Source of the DNA: an uncultured Collinsella sp.
Lineage (GTDB): Bacteria; Actinomycetota; Coriobacteriia; Coriobacteriales; Coriobacteriaceae
Assembly: GCA_902490405.1 (NCBI GenBank)
Contig: CABUDS010000006.1
Location: 13,035-77,034 of the forward strand
Direction of reading: 5' to 3'
DNA: 64,000 nucleotides
In this document: piece by piece, positions 27,078 to 36,800 of the stretch
How positions within the stretch are numbered: the stretch's first letter is position 1
How the letters are laid out: every line of letters starts with the position of its first letter
The notes under the pieces: generated by a model
What the model was told of the DNA's origin: nothing
Databases searched by the model: none
Seen by the model: only the letters and a program-made list of their open reading frames with translations
Position numbers and translations under genes: made by a program

Positions 27078-28289
27078 CTATACCCCAAAAACGTAGCGGT
27101 CCAGGCGCTCACACGCCTCCTTTACCCGCGAAAGCGGCAGTGCCAGATTCACGCGGATGTGACAAGGCCCGTGGAACGGACGGCCATCCTGATACCCCAC
27201 GCCCACGCGCGCCCCCTCGTCAAGCAGCCACTGAATATCGCGGCCATGCTCGCGACACCACTCGGTGCAGTCCAGAAACACCATGTACGTGCCCTGCGGA
27301 CGCGAATAGGACACGCCCTCAAAATGCTCGTCAACGTAATTGCAAAAGTAGTCAACGTTGGCATCGATGACCTCATTGAGCTCATCGAGCCACTCGTAGC
27401 CTTGCGGCTGGTAGGCACCGATAAGCGCATGCATGGAGAGGACGTTCATCTCGTTGTAGTGAGTCTTGTTGGACACGGCGCACACGCGGTCGCGCAGCGT
27501 CTCGTTATAGATGATGTGGTAGCTGCCGACCAGGCCCGCCAGGTTAAACGTCTTGCTGGGCGCATAGAGGGCAACCGTGCGCATGCGGGCATCCTCGCTC
27601 ACCGACTGCGTCGGGATATGCTTGTGACCCGGCAGGATGATATCGGACCAAATCTCATCCGAGATCACCACGCAATCGTGCTGGCGATAGATATCCATGG
27701 CGCGCTCGATCTCGTCGCGCTCCCATACGCGGCCGCAGGGATTGTGCGGCGAGCAGAACACGGCGGCATGGATGTGGTTTTGGGCGAGCTTGCGCTCCAT
27801 GTCCTCAAAATCCATGCGCCACACGCCCTGATCGTCGAGCTTAAGCGGGCTGTGGACAATGCGATAGCCCGCGGCTTCGATAGACTTGGTAAAGCCGATG
27901 TAGGTGGGACTGTGGACCAGTACCGCATCGCCCGGCTGGACATATGCGCGCAGCGTCGACACGACACCGCCCAGCACGCCGTTTTCGTAGCCGATATGCT
28001 CCGGCGCCAAGCCCTCAACGCCGTTGCGACGGCTTTGCCATTCGATGATGCGGTCGAAGTACTCGTCACGCGGATTGAAATAGCCAAACATGGGATGCTG
28101 GGCGCGCTGAATGATGTGTTCCTGAACCGTGGGCACCGTGGCAAAATTCATATCCGCCACCCACATGGGGATGAGGTCGAAGCCCTCGTCGGGTGCGTTC
28201 GGAGCCATGTCGGGAATTTCTCCCCAGGAGTCAACGGCGATGGCGTCCATACCGTGGCGGTCGATAAGCGAGGTAAAGTCGTATTTCAT
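27078..28289 (-). CDS. MalY/PatB-type PLP aminotransferase (C-S lyase)
   Basis: A 403-residue fold-type I PLP enzyme. Motifs include MWVADMNFATVPTVQEH near the N-terminus, CSPHNPCGRVW, SDEIWSDIILPG and the PLP lysine in APSKTFNLAG, the set typical of MalY/PatB cystathionine beta-lyases. These cleave C-S bonds in cystathionine or cysteine, yielding pyruvate, ammonia and a thiol or H2S. The length is normal. It is monocistronic, with TrmO upstream on the same strand about 110 bases away. Confidence 0.9.
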   Translation of the reverse strand: MKYDFTSLIDRHGMDAIAVDSWGEIPDMAPNAPDEGFDLIPMWVADMNFATVPTVQEHIIQRAQHPMFGYFNPRDEYFDRIIEWQSRRNGVEGLAPEHIGYENGVLGGVVSTLRAYVQPGDAVLVHSPTYIGFTKSIEAAGYRIVHSPLKLDDQGVWRMDFEDMERKLAQNHIHAAVFCSPHNPCGRVWERDEIERAMDIYRQHDCVVISDEIWSDIILPGHKHIPTQSVSEDARMRTVALYAPSKTFNLAGLVGSYHIIYNETLRDRVCAVSNKTHYNEMNVLSMHALIGAYQPQGYEWLDELNEVIDANVDYFCNYVDEHFEGVSYSRPQGTYMVFLDCTEWCREHGRDIQWLLDEGARVGVGYQDGRPFHGPCHIRVNLALPLSRVKEACERLDRYVFGV

Positions 28290-28401
28290 GCTGAGCTCCC
28301 GTGCAAAGCGGATTGTTTCGGTAGGCGTTATTGTCCACCAGCGTGGGCGGTTTTGGAGCGGAGTTTGGCGCTTAATTTGACGGGTGCGGACGAATGGCTG
28401 G

Positions 28402-29148
28402 TTAGTCTCGCGCGTCGTTGATGGCGGTTATCGTCAACCTGGTTCCGTCGACCGTAAACGATATGTCAAGCCCAGCGTAAGCCAAATGGTAAACGCGGTT
28501 TGGCTCGTGTTTGCTGCCCGCACGGCGCGGATCTTGGCGGAGCACCTCGATCAAGCCGGGGAGCTTTGTGTCCGGGACCATGTCCCGCAGCGCTTGCGGG
28601 AGCTCGACATCGAGCTCTTGCCATGGCGCGTCCTCAATCCAGCCGCCCGTCGCATCCGGGTGACAGTCCGCAAACGGAATGTAAGGCTTAATGTCGTAGA
28701 TGGGCGTACCGTCGCGCAGGTCGGCCCCCAGCACATGGATGATGGGACCATCGTCGGTGAGCTCGACACGATCAAGCTTGACGCAGGTGAGCCCGATGGG
28801 ATTAGGGCGAAACGGACTGCGCGTGGCAAACACGCCCACGCGTTCGGCTCCACCCAGACGCGGTGGGCGCACGGTTTTCGACCATTTTGCGTTGGTGCCG
28901 GACCTGTCCTGCGTTTTGGCATCGGCGGCTATGTCCTTAGCCGTGCCGCCGGGCGTTCCGTTTTCGAAGCGCCAGAGCAGCCATAGGTGAGAGAAGGAGT
29001 CCAGACCCTCAACTGCAGCGTTGGAGGCAAATTCCGGCTCAAAGACGATGCGTCCCTGCAGATGGGGCGCCAAAAAGCTGTTGCGTGGGATGCCGAACTT
29101 CTGCGGCAGGTCGGTATGTATGTGTGCAATAGGTTCCATGCCGGTCAT
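28402..29148 (-). CDS. trmO: tRNA (N6-threonylcarbamoyladenosine(37)-N6)-methyltransferase
   Basis: A 248-residue TsaA/TrmO-family protein. The diagnostic GVFATRSPFRPNPIGLTCVKL motif region, which binds SAM, is present with SHLWLLWRF upstream and YDIKPYIPFAD downstream. TrmO adds a methyl group to t6A37 of tRNA-Thr. ATG 29148 has no clear ribosome site; the ATG at 29139 is an alternative. A C-terminal extension of about 60 residues is as in E. coli TrmO. Confidence 0.9.
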   Translation of the reverse strand: MTGMEPIAHIHTDLPQKFGIPRNSFLAPHLQGRIVFEPEFASNAAVEGLDSFSHLWLLWRFENGTPGGTAKDIAADAKTQDRSGTNAKWSKTVRPPRLGGAERVGVFATRSPFRPNPIGLTCVKLDRVELTDDGPIIHVLGADLRDGTPIYDIKPYIPFADCHPDATGGWIEDAPWQELDVELPQALRDMVPDTKLPGLIEVLRQDPRRAGSKHEPNRVYHLAYAGLDISFTVDGTRLTITAINDARD

Positions 29149-29279
29149 TGTACGGCATGGAGGCGTGGGGTGTTGCGCGCAATTCTTCGCCGCGGTCCCC
29201 GTCGTGCAACCAACGGTTGCTTGGAAGGGTGCCGGCCGCCGCGTATGCTTAAAGCAACAAACAGCAGAAAGGAGCCGTC

Positions 29280-30107
29280 ATGGCCTTTGCAGAAAAGCTC
29301 ATCGCCATCCGCCGCGACAACAATCTCACCCAAGAGCAACTCGCCGCCAAGCTCTTCGTCACACGCCAAGCCGTCAGCCGTTGGGAACGCGGCGAAGTCA
29401 CGCCGGGCATCGACATGATGAAGCTCATTGCCGCCATAACCGGAGAACCGCTGTCCCACCTGCTCGAAATGCCCGAGCACTATTGCCAGAGCTGCGGCAT
29501 GATACTCACGCCCGACGACTGCGGCACCGATGCTCACGGCGCAACGACCGACCATTACTGCAAGTGGTGCTACGACCACGGCAAGTACACCTACGAGACC
29601 ACGATGGAGGCCATGATTGAGGATTGCGCCCCGCGCCTGGCACAAAACACCGGTATGTCGCTCGACGAAGCCGTCTCTCTCATGGGCGCCGTGCTGCCGC
29701 AATTGGAGCGCTGGCGCACCGTGCAGGAAAACGAGGAGCGCTACGGTGCCGAGGCGCGGGCGCGCTATGGCGACGAGGCCGTCGATGCAGCAAACGAGGC
29801 ACTGCTGGACATGGACCCCGAGACATGGAACGACATGAAGGAACTTGAACGCGCTATTCTGGGCCAGCTCTCGATCGCCATGGGCGACGGCGAACCGGAT
29901 GGAAGCGAGGCGCGCAAGCTTGTCGCAATGCACCGTCGATGGATTGGCCTTAACTGGGGACACGAACCCCCAGACGAAGCATACCTGGGCCTCGCCCACG
30001 GCTATCTTGCCGATCAGCGCTTTGTTGACTACTACGACAAGCCCTGCGGCACCGGAGCTACGGTGTTTCTGGTACAGGCCATCGAGTCGTCGCTGGCCCG
30101 CGCATAG
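29280..30107 (+). CDS. XRE-type regulator with zinc ribbon and TipAS antibiotic-binding domain
   Basis: A 275-residue three-domain protein: an XRE helix-turn-helix (residues 3-58, LTQEQLAAKLFVTRQAVSRW), a zinc ribbon (Cys69, Cys72, Cys94, Cys97) and a C-terminal TipAS-like domain (about 150-270; EERYGAEARARYGDEA, DMDPETWNDM, LADQRFVDYYDK). TipAS traps thiopeptides and other antibiotics covalently or tightly, and is best known fused to a MerR DNA-binding domain. Here the DNA-binding module is XRE instead. It may sense a xenobiotic and control nearby or its own expression. AAAGGAG precedes ATG 29280. Confidence 0.85.
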   Translation: MAFAEKLIAIRRDNNLTQEQLAAKLFVTRQAVSRWERGEVTPGIDMMKLIAAITGEPLSHLLEMPEHYCQSCGMILTPDDCGTDAHGATTDHYCKWCYDHGKYTYETTMEAMIEDCAPRLAQNTGMSLDEAVSLMGAVLPQLERWRTVQENEERYGAEARARYGDEAVDAANEALLDMDPETWNDMKELERAILGQLSIAMGDGEPDGSEARKLVAMHRRWIGLNWGHEPPDEAYLGLAHGYLADQRFVDYYDKPCGTGATVFLVQAIESSLARA

Positions 30108-30159
30108 ATTGCGGCGGCTTTGGGTATTTCAATCAAAACCGCAACCGATTGGAGACACC

Positions 30160-30405
30160 ATGGCTACTGATCATGAACTCGCGCTCTACGTTATGACTGG
30201 CTGCCCGTATTGCATAAAGGTCAAGCGCTTTTTGGCCGATAACGGCGTGACCATCCCTGAGCGCAACATCTCGATCGACTCCGATGCCGAGCAGACGCTC
30301 ATCGCCGTCGGCGGAAAACGCCAGGTTCCCTGCCTGTTCATCGACGGCAAGCCACTCTACGAATCGAGCGACATCATCGCGTGGGTGCAGAAGAACCTGC
30401 TCTAG
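30160..30405 (+). CDS. Glutaredoxin
   Basis: An 81-residue thioredoxin-fold protein with the dithiol active site CPYC (Cys15, Cys18), the cis-Pro motif QVPCLFIDG and the YESSDIIAWVQ end helix. Glutaredoxins reduce disulfides or mixed disulfides; since many actinobacteria lack glutathione, the partner thiol is unknown. ATG 30160 follows GGAG (GATTGGAGACACC). It lies 52 bases after the TipAS regulator gene on the same strand. Confidence 0.9.
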   Translation: MATDHELALYVMTGCPYCIKVKRFLADNGVTIPERNISIDSDAEQTLIAVGGKRQVPCLFIDGKPLYESSDIIAWVQKNLL

Positions 30406-30461
30406 CACGCGCACTGCGGCCAGTTCGCGCCAACCGAGCCGAACCCATACGAACCAAACAT

Positions 30462-30514
30462 GTACGCCAGCATCCAAAGTCGACATTTTCCGACATCTTT
30501 GGATGCTGACGTAC
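30462..30514. repeat. 53-bp imperfect inverted repeat downstream of glutaredoxin
   Basis: Arms GTACGcCAGCATCCAAAG and CTTTGGATGCTGaCGTAC around TCGACATTTTCCGACAT. One mismatch per arm. It probably folds at the glutaredoxin 3' end; no T run follows directly, but TTTTCAATTT lies six bases on. Confidence 0.75.
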
Positions 30515-30527
30515 AGCTTTTCAATTT

Positions 30528-30579
30528 AGTCATTGGGGACGTTCTTGAATGACTAGTCGTTAAAGAACGTCCAACGACT
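30528..30579. repeat. Palindromic repeat, family 2 (copy 2)
   Basis: AGTCATTGGGGACGTTCTT ... AAGAACGTCCAACGACT with centre GACTAGTC. The right arm is partly degraded. The dus stop codon (30578-30580) overlaps its edge. Confidence 0.85.
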
Positions 30580-31540
30580 AGTAGCCACAAAAGCGGGCAA
30601 CAGGCGCAAGCGGCTGCTCGCGAAAGACGCGCTCGACAGCAGCGCGGTATTCATCGACCTTTTTGGTCTTGCGAACGAGCTTGTGAACGGTCGCGGGATC
30701 GGCGAAGGCGCATTTGGCGTAGAACCACCACTCCTTCATGCGAAAGACCGCGTTGTCCCCAATCTCGTCCGCATAGGCCGCAAACAGTATGTCGTGGAAG
30801 CGCTGCAGCTCAGCGGCCGTGGCAGCAGGGCCGCCCTTAACCATGCGAGCCAGCGCGGGGTTCGCGAGCAAGCCGCGCCCCAACATTACGTGGCGTGTTC
30901 CGGGATAGGCCCCCACCAGCGCATCCATGTCCTCAAGATCAAAGATGTCGCCGTTATAGGCCACGGGAAACGGCGCCCGCTCCAACGTCTCGCCGTAAAA
31001 CTCTTTACGCGGCGAGCCCGTATAACGGTCCTTTTGCACGCGCGGATGCACGATCAGCTCTGCCAGCGGCATGCGGCAATAGAGGTCGAGCACGCGTTCG
31101 TACTCGTCATCGCTTTCCAACCCCAGCCTGGTCTTGACCGACACCGGCAAGGGTGAGCGTTCGCACACGTCGCTCAAGAACACCTCGAGCTCATCCAGGT
31201 TGCGCAGAAAGCCCGAACCCTTGCCTTTGGCAACAACCGTACCCGAGGGGCAGCCAAGGTTGAGATTGACCTCGCGGTACCCCATCTCGGCGAGCACCTG
31301 CGCCGCCCACACAAACTCGTCCGCATTCTTGGACATCAGCTGAGGTACTACGTTAAGCCCCTGGTTATTGGCAGGATCGACCTCTTTAAACGCCTTGCCA
31401 CCAAAGCGGTTGCCCACCCGCGGCGGCGGCAAAAACGGCGTGTAATAACAATCGAGCGCGCCAAAGCACTCCGCATGCACGCGACGGAACACATGCCCGG
31501 TAATCCCCTCCATAGGGGCCAGCGATAAATTCATCAACAT
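30578..31540 (-). CDS. tRNA-dihydrouridine synthase
   Basis: A 320-residue FMN-dependent TIM-barrel enzyme. LAPMEGITGHVFRR at the N-terminus, VNLNLGCPSG with catalytic Cys97, VKTRLG and MLGRGLLANP are classic Dus motifs. It reduces uridines in tRNA D-loops using NADPH. Which positions are modified cannot be told. ATG 31540 is followed by a second ATG at 31534; GAGAGTGG lies just upstream. The stop overlaps a palindromic repeat and a second palindrome lies 15 bases upstream of the start. Confidence 0.92.
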   Translation of the reverse strand: MLMNLSLAPMEGITGHVFRRVHAECFGALDCYYTPFLPPPRVGNRFGGKAFKEVDPANNQGLNVVPQLMSKNADEFVWAAQVLAEMGYREVNLNLGCPSGTVVAKGKGSGFLRNLDELEVFLSDVCERSPLPVSVKTRLGLESDDEYERVLDLYCRMPLAELIVHPRVQKDRYTGSPRKEFYGETLERAPFPVAYNGDIFDLEDMDALVGAYPGTRHVMLGRGLLANPALARMVKGGPAATAAELQRFHDILFAAYADEIGDNAVFRMKEWWFYAKCAFADPATVHKLVRKTKKVDEYRAAVERVFREQPLAPVARFCGY

Positions 31541-31555
31541 CCACTCTCAAATCAA

Positions 31556-31584
31556 TGTGACAAAGGGACAGTCCCTTTGTCACA
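31556..31584. repeat. 29-bp palindromic repeat, family 1 (copy 4)
   Basis: Perfect 14-bp arms around a central A, 15 bases upstream of the dus start. It would fall at the end of any transcript reading toward dus. Confidence 0.9.
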
Positions 31585-31669
31585 TCCCATTCAAGCGGTT
31601 CAGGAACTCTTCGCAGGCGCGAGAACGCAGGCGATATTTTTTCCACACCAGATACGATGCAATGGTGAA

Positions 31670-31696
31670 GGGGCAAAAGGGCAGTCCCTTTGCCCC
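31670..31696. repeat. Palindromic repeat, family 1 variant
   Basis: GGGGCAAAAGGGCAGTCCCTTTGCCCC. The inner AGGG/CCCT core matches family 1, but the outer arm is GGGGCAA instead of TGTGACAA, with compensating change on the other side. Confidence 0.8.
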
Positions 31697-31750
31697 AAGT
31701 GCCGGCTACCGGACGCAAGCTAGTTGCCGTTCGCGAACGCCGCCCATATT

Positions 31751-31936
31751 TCGAGGTCTAATACTTTTCCCGAGAAGTGAACGGCTGTATTTGAACCCCC
31801 GAAGCATTGACATTTTTAGGCGTCAAAACCGCAGGATTTGACTGGCAAAACCGCAGGAAATTGCACGCCAAAAGTGTCGATGCTTCGGGAGTCCGTTTTC
31901 ACTCGTTCACTTCTCGGGAAAAGTATTAGACCTCGA
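31751..31936. repeat. 186-bp MITE-like element with long terminal inverted repeats
   Basis: The first 33 bases (TCGAGGTCTAATACTTTTCC...) are exactly inverted at 31904-31936. A second inverted block (CCCGAAGCATTGACATTTTT / AAAAGTGTCGATGCTTCGGG) lies inside, separated by unlike stretches. The centre has CAAAACCGCAGGA twice. There is no coding frame. The layout suggests a non-autonomous mobile element or a large RNA hairpin. Confidence 0.75.
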
Positions 31937-31951
31937 TTCCGCAGTCCCCGA

Positions 31952-31980
31952 TGTGACAAAGGAACAGTCCATTTGTCACA
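31952..31980. repeat. 29-bp palindromic repeat, family 1 (copy 5)
   Basis: TGTGACAAAGGAACAGTCCATTTGTCACA, with two arm mismatches. It lies 15 bases beyond the 186-bp inverted-repeat element. Confidence 0.85.
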
Positions 31981-32072
31981 TTCAGAATTGACCCCCCCCC
32001 GCAATAGCTCATCGATGGCGGGATTCTCTATACTGGGTCACATATGACGGTATCGCGCCAAAGGAGAACACC

Positions 32073-32600
32073 GTGACCACGTCGCAGATATCCCTGCTCG
32101 CGCTCATCTTGGTTGGGGGCATCGGCATCCTGCTTATCGGAGTGAGCGCGCTCATGAAGGCCGCCGCCCGCAAGAAAGCCAAGGCCTGTACCGCCGTGAC
32201 CATGGGGACGGTCATCGACCATCGCTTTATGGGTGAAGGCAGAATGAATCCCGTTTTGGAATACACCGTCGACGGCACGCAATACCGCGCGAAAAAACAA
32301 TTCCGTGGCATAAAGACCAAAAGCTTGTCGGGACTCCCCATCCGCACGCAAGCCACCGCCTACGAAGACGCCAAGGGCTGGCTGCACGTGCAGACAGGCC
32401 CCATCGCCCGCCTAGGCACCCTCGCGGAGCAGCTTTGGCCCCTCGGTAGCCAAATGACCGTGTACTACAACCCCAGCAACCCAGACAAAAGCTATGTCGA
32501 ACGCCCCATCGTGGGCAACTTTGCCACACTGATGTTTAACATCGCAGGCTTCTTGCTCATCGCGATGAGCATCTTGCTCTATGTTCTTATCCAGCGCTAG
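32073..32600 (+). CDS. DUF3592-type membrane protein
   Basis: A 175-residue protein with one N-terminal membrane helix (LLALILVGGIGILLIGVSAL), a soluble beta-rich middle (VIDHRFMGEGRMNPVLEYTVDG, TVYYNPSNPDKSYV) and a C-terminal helix (LMFNIAGFLLIAMSILLYVL). The middle with its YNP(x)P end is typical of DUF3592 domains, of unknown function. GTG 32073 follows AAAGGAG. It probably forms an operon with the membrane protein starting at 32664. Confidence 0.78.
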   Translation: MTTSQISLLALILVGGIGILLIGVSALMKAAARKKAKACTAVTMGTVIDHRFMGEGRMNPVLEYTVDGTQYRAKKQFRGIKTKSLSGLPIRTQATAYEDAKGWLHVQTGPIARLGTLAEQLWPLGSQMTVYYNPSNPDKSYVERPIVGNFATLMFNIAGFLLIAMSILLYVLIQR

Positions 32601-32663
32601 CTCAAACTGATGCGCCCCGCGCCCCATGCGCCGCAACGACCGTTACGACACCAAGGATCAGCC

Positions 32664-33797
32664 ATGGCAACACTTTCCGAACAAGAACGTAAGCGCATCC
32701 AGCGATACTGCATCTGTCCCAAGGTTGCCGGCGCGGCGCTTGCCATGGCATTCGTGCTGCCCTTATTGATTATTCCTTTCGAAATGATCGACGACATCGT
32801 CTTCCATCACGAAGGCTTCCAAGAGACGGGCATGATGACCGCCTTGGTGCTCACCGCCATCGAGCTCGTCATATTCTGCTACTGTGCCCTCGCGCCGCGT
32901 TTTGGCATGCGTGGCAAGCAGTGGAAGGAAATGCAGTACCGGCTCGCCGTCGAGCAGAGCGAGAAAGACCGCTCGGCACAGATCGCAGGCGTTGTTGGCA
33001 CGCAGGCCGCCGCGCGCCTGCTCAGGAACAGTGACAACGAGACCGCGCGCAACCTGGGCGGCGCGGCAGAGGTCGCCGCTGCCGTAGGCGCCGTCGCCAC
33101 CGCGGCAGATGTGCTTGCCGAGAGCTTCGCCAACGCAAAGGCCGCGGCAGAGGCCTGTGGCGTGCCTATCCCCCGTGCAAAAAAGTGGATCGTCGCGCTT
33201 GTGGCGCTGCCCCTCGCAATCGTGTGCGGCGCCTATATCCCGCAGCTGGCGCAGGGAAACATCGAGATGCAGGAGAACGCCGCGGCTGCAGCCGAGCAGA
33301 TCGCCATCGCCCGCAAGGCGCTGGAACCCTCATGCGAGTACGTGTCCGCCGATGACCCCTACGAGCGATATCAAGATTACGGCTATCACGTCCGCGGCTA
33401 TCTGCACGACGGCGACTCCGATACCCAAAAGACCTATACGTACCTGGATTTTGACAACAAGGGAACGCTCACGGAAGTGAGCTACGCGGCAGAGGTCGAC
33501 CCCAATGCGAGCCTCGAGGACAACCTCGCCCGTATCGAGCTCGACCTTGACGAGCTTTCCTCTGCCGTCCAAACCATAGACGTCAAGACCGCAAGCCCCA
33601 AGCTCCTAGCAGCGCAGAAGCTCCCTGAAGAGTTTAGACAGGCTTTTTTGAGCGGTTCGCTCTACGAGAGAATCTCTATCAGGACGAGTGACGGCCCCGT
33701 CAAAGCGTATTACTCGTTTGACACGGATCCCGAGGACGAGTTTGACGAGTACACCCATCCAACCATCCGCATCACGCTGATGGGCAAAACGAACTAG
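32664..33797 (+). CDS. Membrane protein of unknown function
   Basis: A 377-residue protein. Two N-terminal membrane helices (about 18-40 and 55-75) are followed by an Ala-rich cytoplasmic helix (VAAAVGAVATAADVLAESFA), a third helix (WIVALVALPLAIVCGAYI) and a soluble C-terminal domain of about 170 residues. ATG 32664 follows AAGGA; an upstream in-frame ATG at 32610 gives an arginine/proline-rich leader unlike a real N-terminus. No known domain recognised. It lies 63 bases after the DUF3592 gene. Confidence 0.7.
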   Translation: MATLSEQERKRIQRYCICPKVAGAALAMAFVLPLLIIPFEMIDDIVFHHEGFQETGMMTALVLTAIELVIFCYCALAPRFGMRGKQWKEMQYRLAVEQSEKDRSAQIAGVVGTQAAARLLRNSDNETARNLGGAAEVAAAVGAVATAADVLAESFANAKAAAEACGVPIPRAKKWIVALVALPLAIVCGAYIPQLAQGNIEMQENAAAAAEQIAIARKALEPSCEYVSADDPYERYQDYGYHVRGYLHDGDSDTQKTYTYLDFDNKGTLTEVSYAAEVDPNASLEDNLARIELDLDELSSAVQTIDVKTASPKLLAAQKLPEEFRQAFLSGSLYERISIRTSDGPVKAYYSFDTDPEDEFDEYTHPTIRITLMGKTN

Positions 33798-33812
33798 GTG
33801 CAGGGAGATGAA

Positions 33813-33841
33813 TGTGACAAAGGGGCTGTCCCTTTGTCACA
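33813..33841. repeat. 29-bp palindromic repeat, family 1 (copy 6)
   Basis: TGTGACAAAGGGGCTGTCCCTTTGTCACA. It lies between convergent stops at 33797 and 33842, directly abutting the transporter stop codon. Confidence 0.9.
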
Positions 33842-36800
33842 TTATTCGGAGCGTAGGGCTTCTACGGGGTCTTTCTTGGATGCGCTACGGGCCGGCAGCA
33901 GGCCGGCGACAACCGTCAACAGCACCGAAATCGCGATGAGCACCAGCGCATCCTGCACGGGCAGACTCATTAGGTTGGGGACCTGTTTGGCCGCAAGTGC
34001 CCAAGCATTGACCGGGAAGCTCACGGCCACCACGACGACAACAGCAAAGACGCCGGCAATGAGGCCCTCGATAAAGGTCTCGGCGTTGAACACGTTTGCC
34101 ACGTTACGCTTCGACGCGCCAATCGCGCGCAGGATGCCAATCTCCTTTTTGCGCTCCAGCACGCTGATGTAGGTGATGATGCCGATCATGATGGAGCTCA
34201 CGACCAGGCTGATGCTCACGAATGCAATGAGCACCAAGCTGATGGTGTTCACGATGTCGGTCACCGAACCCATGATGATGCCCATGTAGTCGGTGTACGA
34301 AATTACCCGATCATCATGGCCGGCGGCTTTGACCTGCTTGTTGTACGCATCGATGTGATCGAGCACGCGCTCCTTGGCCTCAAAGTCGCGCGGGAAAATC
34401 TTAACCGAGATGGGGTCTGCCTCATCCGCATAGCCCAACGTGGTCAGATTGTTGTCGTAGGTGAGCTTCGAAGCCTTGGCATAGCTCATCATGAGCGAAC
34501 TCAAGTCCTCGGCGTCCATGTTGAAATGGATGGCACGAGCAAAGGCGCTCGCATCCACGTGCATGGCGCTCGCCAGGTTGGCAAAACTCGAAGACATCTG
34601 CGTCGCCATCTGGTCCATAAGCCCCGCTGCGCCCGCCTTGAGCTGGGACGATACCGTCGACGCTATCTGCTCGCTGATTGCCTTCATCACCTGATCCATA
34701 GCCTGCTGCAGATACGGAGCCAGCTGCTTTTGCACATAGTCGGTCATCGCCTGTTGCAGGCGCTCGGCCAGGGCATCGCCGCCGAGCGCCTGCAATTGAG
34801 CCAGGCATTGCTGGGCTGCGGCATCATTCTCAAGATACGTCGAGAATGCGGCAGCGAGCTTTGACGCGTCCTTAAGATCTTCGGGCGACAGCGCCTTAAA
34901 CTGATCCGACTGCATAAAGCCCTCAAACAGTTGGTTGGCAAGTGTTCCCACCTGCTGCATTTGCTCGGGTGTGAGCTCCAGACCGTCAAAGATGCCCGAG
35001 AAATCTGGAGCCGGCGCTTTGGCCATGATGTCGCTGAAGTCGATGTCCTTCCCAACGCCCGAAAGGTCAATGTCCAGACCGGACAAGTCGATACCAGAAA
35101 GGTCTATACCGCCGGCCGCACCCGAAAGCGCAGACGTATCGAACGAGAACGCGCTCTTCAGCGCCGCCTCGTCCACGCTGAACATGCTGCCCAAATCAAC
35201 GCCTTGTTTGGCCTCGCCTTGCAGCTCATCGAAGGTTTTACCCGTAAAGACATCCGTCTCGGGGCGGGCAAGCTGCTCCTGCACGATCTGCGAATCGGCA
35301 GCGCGCTCCATAAGCTGGCGAGTCAGCGCGTGCGTATAGGCAATACCCGGGGACAACGCGCTCGCGTTGGCCGTCTCGTTCGGTCGCACCACGCCCACAA
35401 TACGCACGTCAATACCGTCGGCAACCTTGGCCGTCATAAAGTCGGCGTCGCCAGACATGTCAGTCCACATGCCGGTCTCTTCGTTTTTGCGATACGCATC
35501 GGCCGGCGACAGCACCTTAAACGTCGTGGACAGCGCATCGTCGTAGGTAAAGTCGGTACCGGTCTCGGGCGCTTCGACGCCACCGTCGGCCGCCATGGCG
35601 CTGTTAACCAGGTCGTTGAGCTCGCTGATATCCAGCGCGCCGATGCTGTAGAGCGTGTAGTCGCCCACCGTGCCGCGGCTCGAAAGCACCATCACGGCTT
35701 CGTTGGCGGACGTAGGCCAATGCCCCGCCACGACGTCGTATTGGCTGTCGAGCAGGCTCTGGTCATCAATCATCTCGTTGAAGACCGAGGTTCCCACGGA
35801 ATCCATGCTCACCGTCGCCGCCGAACTCGCGCCGCCGCTCATGGCCTCGGTCATAGCGTTGGGAACAAGTCGAACGGGCTTCTCGTCACCCTTACCCGCA
35901 CGATAGACAACCGGCGATACACCGTAGCCGTACTGAATGGCGTTGACCTCTTTATCGATGCCGTCGCCACCGGCATCGAGCCATGCCTTAAAGCTCGTCA
36001 TGTCGTTGGACTTAACGCTCGCAAACATATCCTTTACGGCCGTGACCACGGGGATCTTATCGGTTCCCCGAGCCTTGCCGTCGGTGCTGCCGTCGGACGA
36101 GCCCTCGTTCTTGGACGTATCGTCATCCGCGGCCCCCTGCCCGCCCATCATGGACGACAGGTCGTAATCCTGCTTGGAAATGGTGAGCGGGTAGCTCGAG
36201 AGCGTATCCTCCTCGACCTTTTTGATGTAGCCGTTTACGCCATTGGACAGCGCCAGAATCGCCGCGATACCGATAATGCCAATCGAGCCCGCAAAGGCAG
36301 TCATGGCCGTACGGCCCTTCTTGGTCATGAGATTTCGAGCAGAAAGCCCCAGCGCCGTCACAAAACTCATCGAGGTTTTGCGCGTAGGCTTAGCCTCGCG
36401 ACGCGCGGCCTTGGCAACATCAAAAGGGTCGGAATCGTCGGTAATCTTGCCGTCCGCCAGGTTGACGATGCGCGTAGCGTATTGGTACGCCAGCTCGGGA
36501 TTGTGCGTGACCATGATGACCAGACGGTCGCGCGCAACGTCCTTGAGCAAATCCATAACCTGCACGGATGTCGTTGAGTCCAAGGCGCCGGTCGGCTCGT
36601 CAGCCAGCACGATTTCGGGGTCGTTGATCAAGGCGCGGGCAATGGCTACGCGCTGCATCTGCCCGCCCGAAAGCTGGTTCGGGCGTTTGTCAACGTGCTC
36701 GCCCAGACCAACCGCCTCGAGCGCCTTACGCGCACGCTGGCGGCGCTCGGCATGTCCCACGCCCGTGAGCGTAAGCGCCAGCTCCACGTTTTCCAAAATG

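Noticed and set aside
26985..28421. A 478-codon plus-strand frame over the aminotransferase gene
   Set aside because: Antisense shadow of a MalY-type enzyme with all motifs present; the frame has no ribosome site.
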